DNA of 64,000 nucleotides from Prosopocoilus inquinatus (Eukaryota > Arthropoda > Insecta > Coleoptera > Lucanidae). The position numbers and the translations under genes are program-made. This document shows, one piece after another, positions 1 through 10,306 of the stretch; the first letter of the stretch is position 1; each line of letters starts with the position of its first letter. The stretch spans positions 49,152,101 to 49,216,100 of the forward strand of contig CM069872.1 in NCBI GenBank assembly GCA_036172665.1. Direction: 5' to 3'. The notes under the pieces are model-generated. The model ran no database searches, had not been told where the DNA came from, and was given only the letters and a program-made list of their open reading frames with translations.

Positions 1-149
1 TAACGTTTTTCATTTGTTTTGGAATCTCTTCCCGGTAAATAATAAATTTACTGCTCGGATTAACAGATGACAGATTAGCATATGTCGTTCATTTAAAATT
101 GACGTTTATAACGTTTAGCGGTTTCTGATTGTTTTCAAATTATTTTCCG

Positions 150-600
150 GCAATGATATCTGCAAAGACGCTTTTTTGCATTCGTTTTAAAATACTCCGG
201 CCATAAAATATTGCAAAAATTCTCGATGCATGGACACTCCTCTGTGGTTTTAAATAAATATGGTCGTTCGGAGCTTCTATTTTTAGATGATTGCCTCATC
301 TTTTGTAAACGATTGCAAGCACATTCCGTCTGTTTCGTGAGAGCCAATCGAAATTATTATTTCGCGCGGTGAGACAGTCATAAAATTTCCGCCGTCGCCG
401 TCGTCAATTTTTTCTTATTGAACTGAGCTATGTGAATTACAATTTTTGCAACTTAATGTTTCGATTGACGAGTTAATTAGGTTAGCCTTTAACGCTGTTG
501 GTTTTTCTTGACGTTGTCTGGAAGGCGGTTGGTTCCTGCTGATGTCACGGTGATTTTAATGCGTGCAAACCCTTCCTTCATTCATTCGGGGGCAAAGCTA
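150..600 (+). repeat. Dispersed repeat R1, copy 1
   Basis: This is the first of about six copies of a moderately repeated family, called R1 here. In this orientation a copy starts near the motif CGTTTTAAAATACTCCGGC, continues through TGTGGTTTTAAATAAATA and GTTTCGTGAGAGCC, and ends in a block containing TTCTTGACG, GGTTGGTTCCTGCTGATGTC and CGTGCAAACCC. Related copies in the same order lie at 3838-4345 and 4700-5000, and in reverse order near 12.9, 19.7 and 44.8 kb. No terminal inverted repeat, poly-A tail or pol III box is obvious, so the class is unknown. The short open frames inside differ between copies and are not coding. Confidence 0.75.
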
Positions 601-773
601 CTTTTACTTTATTAACTCACCCTGTGCCCCTTTCCTCCCCCCTAATTGTTACAATACCGCTGTAACTCTAAATCGATATGTACAGGAATAATTTTAAATT
701 ATTTATTTTTTTTTTATATATAGGGTAAGTTATACACTGTGTTTGTTAATTAAAGACAAAATTCTTCGACTTA
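601..773. other. AT-rich spacer
   Basis: AT-rich sequence with a T-run near 708-717. No gene or repeat unit is recognised. Confidence 0.5.
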
Positions 774-901
774 TGCCCGATTTTTTCATCCTCTGAGAAA
801 TTTATCTGCCAGGTAATATCCTTGGAAACCATCATCGATACAATGGTTTCCAAAGACAATACTTGGCAGATAAATTTATCAAGAGGAGAAAACATCGGGC
901 C
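774..901. mobile_element. Palindromic MITE, family A
   Basis: This 128-bp element is almost entirely one imperfect palindrome. The arms read inward from GCCCGATTTTTTCATCCTCT and from the matching right end, through ATTTATCTGCCAGGTA and TTGGAAACCAT, to a short centre containing ATCGATA. It is flanked by TTA at 771-773 and 902-904, a three-base target duplication. TTA/TAA duplications and GGGCC-type ends fit PIF/Harbinger-like non-autonomous elements. Other copies lie at 31485-31556 (half), 33244-33371 (full) and 41634-41716 (internally shortened). No coding capacity. The structure is read directly; the superfamily is inferred. Confidence 0.8.
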
Positions 902-904
902 TTA

Positions 905-2084
905 GAGCTTTATGAACGCGAACTCCTCTTGATACTCTTAGCGAAAATAAGTTTTTTCTTTCAAAATTAAATAGATTAGTTTACAGCGCCCTCTCTTTGT
1001 CAAAAGATGGTACAAATCGAATTTAAAAATATTTCGTCGCTTTCATTTCATCTTCTATTTAGCTTTAAAAAAATTATTTTTCTGTAACGAATTATCTTTG
1101 AGGAAAACAAAAGAAGATGTAGAGGAGGCGTCATCGTGATCATCGTCCTTTAGAACGCCATCTCTTAGCCGAAAAGAAAACCTATTTTAATCGAACTTAA
1201 AGAAAAATTGGTATCTCATCTGGTTTTAGATTTAAAAAATTGGTGCTTTATAAAATCAGAAGTACTATTTTCAAGGAAATCTGAAGAAGTTTTGATAAAA
1301 GCATCGTTACCGTTTAGTGCGCCATCTATGAAATGAAGAGGTCATCTTTTCTTGTTAACTGAACCACCGTACTTTTAGGTATCAGAGCAGTCCCTGCGCG
1401 ATAAATTAATTACATTATCTATTCTGGCGGGGGGGACTCTCCAAAAAAACCACAGCAAAAAAAAATAAGACGGGCAGTCGGTAATTTAATTAAAAATCAC
1501 GCTGCATCGGTTAATTGCACGCCCTGCCTGCGCTGACGACGTCGATTAAGAGCGACGACGAAACGTACGCCTTGTACGCAAGGCAGTTTTGTGTTATTGG
1601 GGCTTCGTTCCGAATACGCGAGCAATTACGTATATTAACATTTCGTCGGGGCGAATGCCGGCGCTTAATAAATTATCGCTGCCTTCTCATTAACATCAAA
1701 CGCAGAATTGCCGCTGCTTTCTAATTAATAACGCAGAATTGCCGACTGTAGCGAGGCGAGAACCTATCGGTTCCCGTCGGCCAAGAAATTCATTAAGAAA
1801 GTCGATGTTTATTGATTGCCGCCGAATCAATGAAGGTATTTGAAAGGAAATAGAAAGAATTATTAATTTAGAGCAGCGGAAGCATTGAAATCAAATAAAC
1901 GATGGCCAAAGACTTTTAACAAAAAAAAAATTAGTTAGAGGTGACCCTAGAACTTACCAGTCGAAGTTGATAACGATGTACAGCAGTTAACTCCAATGCC
2001 CGCTAACTTAGTGAAGAAAGGGAGTGGGTTCTAAATGTTAGAGTAAAGCGCACAGCAAATCCGTTCAATGTATTATAATGAGTC
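905..2084. other. Intergenic stretch, GC-richer island at 1400-1800
   Basis: No gene recognised. The first half is AT-rich with scattered CGCCATCT-like words (about 985, 1153, 1319). From about 1400 to 1800 the composition changes to a mix of GC-rich words and homeodomain-like TTAAT cores, with repeated AACGCAGAATTGCCG near 1700 and 1730. This could be conserved non-coding DNA, but nothing in the sequence alone proves it. A 69-codon open frame at 1515-1724 shows no recognisable domain. Confidence 0.4.
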
Positions 2085-2087
2085 TTA

Positions 2088-2233
2088 GGGCCAGTTGCAC
2101 CAAGCACTTACGTCGAGCTTAACTTTAAGTGCCGCTTAGAATGTGAGTTACATTAACGTATGTAACCCCAAATATTACATTATAAGCAATACTTATAGTT
2201 AAGCTCGACTAAAGTGTTTGGTGCAACTGGCCC
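2088..2233. mobile_element. MITE, family B (TTA duplication)
   Basis: A 146-bp element with terminal inverted repeats of about 50 bp that start GGGCCAGTTGCACCAAGCAC on the left, with the reverse complement ending at GGTGCAACTGGCCC on the right. Perfect TTA duplications flank it (2085-2087 and 2234-2236). The ends and the three-base duplication fit PIF/Harbinger-type MITEs. A second copy is at 32937-33073. There is no open frame, so it would need a transposase from elsewhere. Boundaries are read directly; superfamily is inference. Confidence 0.85.
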
Positions 2234-2334
2234 TTAGGATCTTTAGATCGTTTGTATAGGAAAGATTGAAGTACTCAAAGTATTGATTGTGTCGTCTATT
2301 TTCTAAACAAATTATTCGTTTTTCTTCCTGTACC

Positions 2335-2570
2335 TTACATAAGATAGATGAAGTGATGTCATAAATATACGAAAAAGGCTATTCGTGTATCGTAAATAAG
2401 GCAGGTGAAGTAATTGATAAATATGGAAAATACTATTCCTATACCGTAAATAATGTAGGTGAAGTAATTGATGAACATGAAACAGACTATACGTTTAGTG
2501 GTACACCTGATAAGGATATGTTGCATTTCAATCGAAGATATAAAATAATGAACTGTGCCTGGTGTTTCTG
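2335..2570 (+). repeat. 54-57 bp minisatellite with coding-like 18-residue period
   Basis: Three units start near 2347, 2404 and 2458, sharing GGTGAAGTAATTGATAAATA. The second unit is 54 bases, exactly 18 codons, and in the plus frame reads GEVIDKYGKYYSYTVNNV. The same frame stays open from about 2371, through the third unit, to a stop near 2571, with no ATG at its head. Unit 1 carries a small insertion and an in-frame stop. It may be a decayed remnant of a repetitive protein or a chance open minisatellite. No family is recognised. Confidence 0.5.
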
Positions 2571-3619
2571 AAATCTGGAATTTTATCTGTCCCGTTTGTT
2601 AAAAAAAGAAATCACGTCTTTTTCAGCAGGGTCGAACTGTGAAAGTCGGATATTCTAACTTCTCGCCGTCGTCGTTTCAGGCGAACGCACTTTTATTATC
2701 TGCATGAAATACGCTGCTGTCATGTCTGCTGAATATCTGAAAAAAACGTACTCCATCCATTTTATTAATTTATCACCGTTCGCAGCTTCGCTTTCTCGTA
2801 TCCATTCACGGCCTAATACGATGACGCATGATTCCCCCGACGCGCGCGACGCCCGCCGCCGCCGTCGCTCGCGCCATTTTAATAAATAAAACATTTTTCT
2901 GTGTTTTCCGTGACAATGCGTCCCATGTCGGGCGTCGTCAAGCTTTTATCCGCCACCTGCGAGCTTTCCACCTTTTCATCGCCGCGCCGCCACACCGTCA
3001 CGGAAGCTCCGGCGACGAAGACGTTAACTTTTCTAATTAGAATCATCCGCACAACTTCAATATTAACGACGTCGGCGTCGTCGCAACGAACGATTTTAGA
3101 GCGGCGTATTGACATTAGTTGCGAAACTTTATGCAAATATTGTCTTTGGGATTCAACTGCAGAAATACTAATTCGCGCTATAATTACTGAATTATTACAG
3201 TTTACTATTTAATATTTGATAAGCGCCGTGAACGTGCCGGATTACGTTCACTACTGGCTCAATTGTGAAAATCAATGTTCATTTTTGGGGGGTATTTTGG
3301 CTTCAGCGATTGCTCTTTGGAGATTGCTTTGAGGGGTAGTTTCCGGGAAGAAGAGGAGGAATTATCTATGGCTTCGACTTCTTATTTTCGATCGAGCCTA
3401 TCCTTATCTTTTTCACTGGCCATTTGTTTTTAGATAAAGTGGGTAACTAACCCTGTACCTTATAATTTTCTTCAAAACACATTCGTTCAAATTCGAGATA
3501 ACATTTAGAGCCACCACTAATGCACGATTTCTAGAAACTTTTATCATTAGATAAGTTATAAATTTATAAGTTTTAACATGGGTAACCATACCAACATTTA
3601 CTTTATCCAACGATAAAAG
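2571..3619. other. Unique stretch with GC-rich island
   Basis: A GC-rich segment at about 2640-3100 (rich in CGCC, CGCG and GACG words) produces several overlapping short frames on both strands, the longest 103 codons at 2901-3212. They overlap each other in conflicting frames and no domain is recognisable, so none is called as a gene. The rest is AT-rich. Confidence 0.4.
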
Positions 3620-4345
3620 TTTCAAAATTTAATTCGAATCGATTCACTTACATCTGCTCGGTTTGTTCAGTTCGTTCGGACTGAAATGTTCAAGTCTGGA
3701 TCTGCTTTAATAAATTCTTTGTGTGTTTAAAACGCCCATTTCGTCAGATTTTACGGCGGTAGAAGCATCGCCTTCAAATTAAATTCATATAACATAACAA
3801 TTAATGATCTCATGGTTTGTGTTTTAACTTAGAAGCTTTCTTTACGTTCGTTTTAAAATACTCCGGCTATAAAACAGCGTAAAATTCTCGATTTTACGAC
3901 GCTCCTTTGTGGTTTTAAATAAATAATACCGTTCGGAGTTTCTACTTTTAGATACGATTGCCTCATCTTTTGTAAACGATTGCGAGCGCATTTCGTCTAT
4001 TTCGTGAGAGCCGATCGAAATCATATTCCACGCGGACCGATAATAATAAAATTTCCGCCGTCGTCTATTTCTTTAATTAAGCTAGTCTATGTGAATTAAA
4101 GTTTTTTTGCAAGTTAATGTTTCGACTTCGATGGATTAGTTCGGTTTCGTTCGACTGAAGGATCAGTTCGGCTTCACTTTTGACCCTTAACGCCATCGGT
4201 TTTTCTTGACGTTATCTGAAATTGATTTTTCTTGACGTCATCTGAAATGCGGTTGGTTTCTGCTGATGTCATGATGCCTTCAACTTTCTTGGAAAACGTA
4301 TGTTTGCACGTTTGGTTTGCCCAAACTGAATAATACATGCTGTAT
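3620..4345 (+). repeat. Dispersed repeat R1, copy 2
   Basis: The best plus-orientation copy of R1. The core runs from GTTCGTTTTAAAATACTCCG (about 3848) to TGCTGATGTCATGATG (about 4275) and a partial CGTATGTTTGCACG tail. It includes CTTGACGTCATCTGAAATGC near 4233, which contains a perfect TGACGTCA. The preceding 3620-3800 shares TTCAAAATTTAAT and ATCGATTCA with the tail of copy 3 (about 5010), suggesting that copies 2 and 3 arose by local duplication. A short internal duplication of the TTTTTCTTGACG segment is seen at 4200-4240. Confidence 0.75.
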
Positions 4346-4699
4346 TTCTTTGGTTTTGCTTCGAAACCACTTTTATAAAATAACTTAGACCGTCCGGTTT
4401 TATGGGAAAGAAAGAATAACTTGTTTTTTTTTCTTCAAAGCTCGCGATTCGAATTTCGACAGGCAGAGTTTTAATCTTAAATCAGAATTTTTAATAAATT
4501 CTTTTTTGTACAGAAAAATCCGGATTCCTACAGTAGTTATCTTCCCAATTTTTTGTTTTTTTTTTTGTTTGCTTTGGAATCCTCAAACGTCTTACATGTA
4601 GACCAGCTATTCCCAACCTGTTTTAAGCATCCATCCCTTAAAAGAACAGGGACCTTTTTTCCTCCCCCATTTCAAGCCTAATTGTTACAATAATAATGG
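4346..4699. other. Spacer between R1 copies
   Basis: AT-rich spacer with T-runs. It contains CTAATTGTTACAATA (about 4678), also seen after R1 copy 1 at about 642, so the shared unit probably extends beyond the R1 core. The words CAGCTATTCCCAACCTG near 4602 resemble hAT-type transposon ends, but no partner end was found. Confidence 0.4.
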
Positions 4700-5040
4700 A
4701 TTTCTTTTTAAAATACTCCGGCTATAAAACAGCGTAAAATTCTCGATGCATCGGCGCTCCTTTGTGGTTTTAAATAAATAATATCGTTCGGCGCTTCTAT
4801 TTTTTAGATACGATTGCATCATCTTTCGCGAACGTTCTCAAGCGCATTTCATCTGTTTCGTGAGACCCGATTGAAATTATTATTCCGCGCGGTCAGACAG
4901 TCATAAAGTTTCCTCTATCGCGCATCGTCTATTTTTTTTTATTGAGCTAGGCTACGTGAATTACAGTTTCTTGCAAGTTAATGTTTCGACTGAATTTGAT
5001 TTGATTTGTTTCAAAATTTAATGTGAATCGATTCAGTTAT
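4700..5040 (+). repeat. Dispersed repeat R1, copy 3 (partial)
   Basis: The copy begins at TTTTTAAAATACTCCGGC and follows copies 1 and 2 through TGTGGTTTTAAATAAATAAT, TTTCGTGAGACC and GTCAGACAGTCATAAAG. It lacks the distal TGACGTCA-containing block and ends in TTTCAAAATTTAATGTG and ATCGATTCA. It lies in direct orientation about 0.85 kb after copy 2. Confidence 0.7.
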
Positions 5041-6464
5041 AAAAAATAAGGGGAGGAGAGGGTGGTTCTTCTCATACTGGTTTGTTTTTCTTCCTCGTTC
5101 TGAAACATACGAAGTTAACCGTTTGTGTTTCACACGCATTTCGCTTTATAACCGACAGTAGATGTCGCAGGATCGAAAGACTTTAACGACGCCAAAAAAA
5201 AAAAAATAACAAACTCCGGAGCGCCTGTAAAAGCGACTCCGGGTGTTGGCGTGAACGCTCGCCGGCGACGGGAATATACCCCAGCGAAGGGGTGCGGAGA
5301 AATACACCCGGCCGAACAAACTGCGCCCGCTCCGAAAGTTAAATACGCTTTGTTTGAAATGCAAATCGCGTTTGTACAACGCAGCGTAATTTATTTGGCT
5401 CGCTTTAGTTTCGTGTGTGTGTGTTTTCCGTGTTTTGATGTGTTTTGGTGTTAGTTGCTCGGGAACGAGAGTTAAAAATTCCGCGCACGAAATTCTCGCC
5501 TAAGCTAATTTAATATACGGGGCGTACCAATTAAAATTGTCGCATGTTTGATAATATGTTCCAGTAGTTCTCGTAGAATCGTCAAGTTTTCCCCCAAACG
5601 TTTTGAAATCTGCTGTTTTCCTACCCTAAGATTTTTTTTTTTTTTTGATTAGGAAATAAAATTACGTGTGACAATTTACCGAAGTCGTTTTTCCTTTCCT
5701 GTGTGTATCCGAAAGGGATTTCTTTTCGTGGAAAGGGATTTTCCGGGCTGATCGTCAGCCGGGGGTTCGCTAATATAATTAAGCACTCCCTGTACTTTCT
5801 CCCAATGAATCACTCAGGCCGGATTTGGGAGGCTGCACCGCCGCCGCAGAAGTAAATGAGACGCAAAATTAAATAAAGCGCGCCGGCCGAACGAAATTTT
5901 GGATCGCTTAAGTGTATTGAAGCAAATTTATGGCGGCTGTCCTGCGAAGGCGTTCGGCAAGTTGTAAATTCCCGGCGTTTTAAGGAGCGAAGCCCTCGCG
6001 CAATTTCAATAACAAATTTCCCGGCTCTGGCCAACCAGACGGCTGCTCAACCGCGAGGAAATTCGCCTTTTAATGAAAAATTTACTGGCTGAGAAACTAT
6101 AAATCAGTTGGGGGGAGACAATTTGATATGGCCTGTGAAGAGCCTTGGAAAATTTATTCAGTTTTCTTTTTACTTATCCAACAGTCTTACATTTTGCATA
6201 CATTAATTTTTTTACAATTTCTTTTAGTTCGCTCCAATTACTTCAATTAAAGAATGCGTTTGTTCTTCTGTCCATGACCATAGCTTGAGTAGAAATAGAA
6301 AACTGAACTGATCATGTAAAGAGGGCTTTGCAAATCAAGAATGATGTAACATGTGGAGGTACGTACTAGTTCAGATGCTGCCAGAAATATTCGTAATAGG
6401 CCAAGCCGATAATATGAAACTTAAAGTAACAAAGCAACAATCCGTCGTATAAGCCGCTAGAACA
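5041..6464. other. Unique intergenic stretch with GC-richer island
   Basis: No gene recognised. The section at about 5150-6080 is GC-richer than its surroundings, with no internal repeats seen. Short frames up to 77 codons occur on both strands without recognisable domains. Conserved non-coding DNA is possible but untested. Confidence 0.4.
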
Positions 6465-6655
6465 CTACGCACGCAGAACGTTTATTACGATCTTGATACT
6501 ACCACGTTCAACGATCAACAGAGAGTGTAGCACGCACGCAGAACGTTTATTACGATCTTGATACTACTATGTTCAACGATCAAAAGAGAGTGTAGCACGC
6601 AGAAGTTTATTATTGTCTTGATACTACCGCATTCAACGATCAAAAGAAAGCGAAA
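6465..6655. repeat. Tandem repeat, 61-65 bp, three units
   Basis: Units start near 6469, 6534 and 6595. Each holds GCACGCAGAACGTTTATTAC, GATCTTGATACTAC and GTTCAACGATCAA in that order; the third unit has small deletions. No coding signal and no flanking duplication were found. This is a short minisatellite of unknown origin. Confidence 0.85.
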
Positions 6656-8415
6656 TCCTGGCCACCGCAACGCCACGTTCTAAAACGTTTAGTCATAGAG
6701 CAGAAAGTACCCCACCCGCACGCCAACAGTGGTAAAAGGGTAACCTAACTCTATGTAACACCGACTTAGAGCGCCATCAATGGAAATAAAATGTAACACT
6801 CTGCTATTAATCTTGGACATCTTAAGTGTTTTTGCTCTTATCATAACTTCTTCTCCCTTGTGTTTCTCGCCATGTCGATCGCTTGCTAGAGTAGTATAAT
6901 AAGAGCAATCATAATCGTTCTAAATAAACCTTTGCATACAAGGTGACGTAGCCTTGCTAAGTTGACTTTGCTTGCATGCTACGTTTACAAACGTAGCTGT
7001 TTCGATTTTATTTGCAGAAACATCAGCGAAAGAGTGAATTCCAAAGCAATTTCACCGAATCCTCCCCCTTGGCACGCCTCCTTCAAAAAGGAAAAGCTAT
7101 GTCACTTAACACAAAGTCAATTTTTATAATAAATAGAACAACGACATTATCGTACGTAATTCACAAGACACAAGAAATGAGACAAGTACGAACAAAACAT
7201 AATACTTATTATCGTCCATTAAGAAAGCAATACGATTATTATTATTGACACGTCCACCACAACTTCTAACGACTACCCATTCGTTACCCGCGTTATGAAT
7301 ATTTGATGCTCCCGAAACTTATTAATGTAATAAATCATCGAGTTTCGAGCTAAAGCGAGCCAGGGCCGATCTAATGATGATGACAACGGTCACTCAAGAA
7401 AATAACACGACCACCTTCTTCTTCATCATCAAATCACGCGCGGCCAAAGAACATCTCGTTTGCGACAATCGCACGTGTAACAAACACGCAAATACGACGA
7501 GCAGATCAAAGCCCCAAGAAATAACGACGTCAATTTCGCGCACGCCAACTCAGAAATGCTGTGTGAAAGAGAGACGAAGGCAATTGTGGTTTCATAATGA
7601 AGGAGATTAGTATTTGTGTGTGTGTCTGTGTGTATGTTTCTTTTTTTCGAAAAATGAGTTGTGTAAGAGTGTCATTCTTTTCAATCTTGTTTGTTCCAAT
7701 TATAATTTCAAGTTGCGTCATCTTTTTTTTTCCAGTGCGTTTCGATTCAGATAAAAATGGGAATAATCGAGTGAGACCTTTGGAAGAAGTATTTAGCTCG
7801 CGCTCAGTTTTCCGCTTGTATAAAATTCGACTCCGTTGCTGCGAGTTACATCACATCATCATCATCATTGAAAATTCGATTGCCTTCGGTGCTTTTCCTC
7901 GTTAAGGCGACGAGCCACCTCGTCGTAAGGAACGATGACGTCTGCGCGCACCTTAACCACACTAATGGCCAAGCCACGGTTGCTAAGCAAGTTATCGATT
8001 TACAGGCACGTCATAATGTTGCTATATTATTATTATTATTATTGTTGTTGTATTACGCCATACATTCAGAATTCACTGTGATAACGAAAAAAAAAAAAAC
8101 AGGATAATCAACTTGCGCGACTTGTTGTTTTTTAATTAAACAAAAACAGGGGCGTGCGGTAATGAAATGCAAATAAGTTGTTTGGATGGCTATCGTAAAA
8201 TTACGCCAATTTAATAGTTTTGCGCAAGTTGTTAGAGCCAGGTCAAATGTGTTACGCAAATCGATGCCGCTGTTCACCCCCCCCCCCCTCCCGCGTTCGA
8301 ATCGGATTAAATTATAAACTCACGCTATTTTATAATCTAACTCAAATATGCTCCTAATTTGTTAAGGCACGTACACACTAGAGGGGGGGATGGGGGAGTC
8401 ACATATCATCGACAT
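6656..8415. other. Unique intergenic stretch
   Basis: No gene recognised. It holds TG-rich runs near 7615-7635, an ATT microsatellite at about 8025-8045 and a C-run at 8277-8288. Frames of up to 102 codons (7597-7905) are rich in simple sequence and lack domains. Confidence 0.4.
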
Positions 8416-9666
8416 CGTTGTCTCTCTCCATACGAGGATATCCTCCCCAGAATTATTGACGAAGCACAATACATACGATTTTACAAAAAACAAATGCAAG
8501 ACTCTTTTACACTGAACAACACGAGACCACCCTCGTGTTTCATAGAAAACCCAACCTGCTCTTTTGATCAATGAGTCACTGTGAAAAGCAATTTTCTTGT
8601 TCGGTAGCCAATTTGAGTTAAAAGCCAAAAATATACTTTCAACAGTGTCTTCCTCGAAAATTAGAAACAGGGCCGTTTTAATTGCCTGAAGTTTGTCAAA
8701 TGTTTCCCCTGTCGTTGTCTCTCTCCATACGAGGATATCCTCCCCAGAATTATTGACGAAGCACAATACATACGATTTTACAAAAAACAAATGCAAGACT
8801 CTTTTACACTGAACAACACGAGACCACCCTCGTGTTTCATAGAAAACCCAACCTGCTCTTTTGATCAATGAGTCACTGTGAAAAGCAATTTTCTTGTACG
8901 GTAGCCAATTTGAGTTAAAAGCCAAAAATACACTTTCAACGATGTCTTCCTCGAAAAGTCGAAAGAGTGCCGTTTTAGTTGCCTGAAAATTGCCTGATTT
9001 TTCCTCTCGTCTCTCTCCTTACGAGAATGTCCTTCCCGAAATTCTTGATGAAGCACAATGATTTAATGATTAAAACAAATGCAAAACCCTTTTGCCCTGA
9101 ACAACACGAAACCATCCCCCCTGTTTTATAGAAAACCCAACCTGCTCTTTTGACCAACGAGCCAGTGTGGAAAGCAATTTTCTTGTTCGCTAGCCAGTTA
9201 GTGAGTTAAAAGCTAAAAATATACTTTCAACGGTGTCCTCCTTGAGAAGTCAAAACAGGGCCGTTTTATTTGCCTGAAAATTGCCAAATTTTTCCTCTCG
9301 TTGTCTCTCTCCTTACGGGGATGTCCTCCCCGAAATTCTTGATGAAGCACAATGATTTTACATAAAACAAATGCAAGACTCTTTTACCCTGAACAACACG
9401 AAATCACCCCCCTATTTTATAGAAAACCCAACCTGCTCTTTTGACCAAAGAGCCACTGTGGAAAGCAATTTTCTTGTTCGGTAGCTAGTTTGACTTGAAA
9501 GCCAAAAATATACTTTCAGCGGTGTCTTCCCCAAAAAACGTAACAGGGCCGCTTTAGTTGCCTGAAGATTGTCAAATTTCTCCCCTGTCGTTGTCTCTCT
9601 ACTTACGAGGATGTCCTCTCCCAAATTCAAGATCAAGCACAATGATTTTCCATAAAACAAATGCAG
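8416..9666 (-). repeat. Tandem array of about 290-297 bp units, 4.3 copies
   Basis: Units are marked by TAGAAAACCCAACCTGCTCT at about 8543, 8840, 9129 and 9420, giving spacings of 297, 289 and 291. Each unit also holds GTTGTCTCTCT, GAAGCACAAT and CAAATGCAAGACTCTTTTAC. The two left-most units are nearly identical and exactly 297 bases (99 codons) apart, so one minus-strand frame reads through both for 187 codons (8362-8925). The later units carry indels that break it. The peptide includes GEDILVWRET and RAGWVFYETRG but matches no family I know. It may be an amplified fragment of a coding sequence, or a frame held open only because the period is a multiple of three. Confidence 0.85.
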
Positions 9667-10182
9667 ACTTTGTTCGAAACGGATTTAGGTATACTACAAA
9701 AAAACACTTCGCGGGAAAAGCTTTTGCCTACCGTTCACGAATTACAAACTTTGAGAAAATTATTGAATTTAACAGAAGAAAATCACACCTAAATTCAATT
9801 TAGAATCGCCTGGTACGAGAGAAAGACGTGAGGTTTTTTCTGATACTGAAGAGGTCCGCGAATTAACTAGCTGTCAAATGATTGAGGTTTTTATGAACTA
9901 TCTCGCGATTTTCCCTCTCCCCCCAGCGTACCCGTGACGTGCTTCTACCCTAGACGCTTCCAATAGCTAGATGGCGTAACGATGTCATTTTGCGCAAGGT
10001 TGGTAGAGCTGGATTGTGTATTAGAAGATTGCCTTGATCCAGAGGGAAGTGTTAGGGTACTTAACTCGTTACATCACGTCACGTGACAAATTCTATAGGG
10101 CATATTCTCGCGTTATTTGTTCAGTAGGACCACAGAATTGATTCCATTTTTAGTGAATTAAATTAAGCGTTAGAAGACAGAT
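9667..10182. other. Unique spacer
   Basis: Mixed-composition sequence. An AGATGGCG word at 9970 and a pyrimidine run at 9910-9925 are the only notable points. No gene or repeat seen. Confidence 0.4.
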
Positions 10183-10185
10183 TAA

Positions 10186-10303
10186 GGTCCAGTTTTACAA
10201 ATTGGGTTCAACGATTATTTCAACGATTAGCAACGATTATTTCAACAATTGTAGTGAAGTATCTAAGCTTCGGAAAATTAAACCTTCATTGTAAAACTGG
10301 GCT
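10186..10303. mobile_element. MITE, family E (TAA duplication)
   Basis: A 118-bp element with inverted ends GGTCCAGTTTTACAA and TTGTAAAACTGGGCT, flanked by TAA at 10183-10185 and 10304-10306. The interior contains two copies of a 22-bp unit beginning CAACGATTATTTCAAC. The GGYCCAGTT start and the TAA duplication resemble families A, B and D, so these families may share a transposase type. No open frame. Confidence 0.75.
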
Positions 10304-10306
10304 TAA

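Noticed and set aside
4597..4650. hAT-like end (CAGCTATTCCCAACCTG)
   Set aside because: Only one end is visible, with no inverted partner and no 8-bp duplication.
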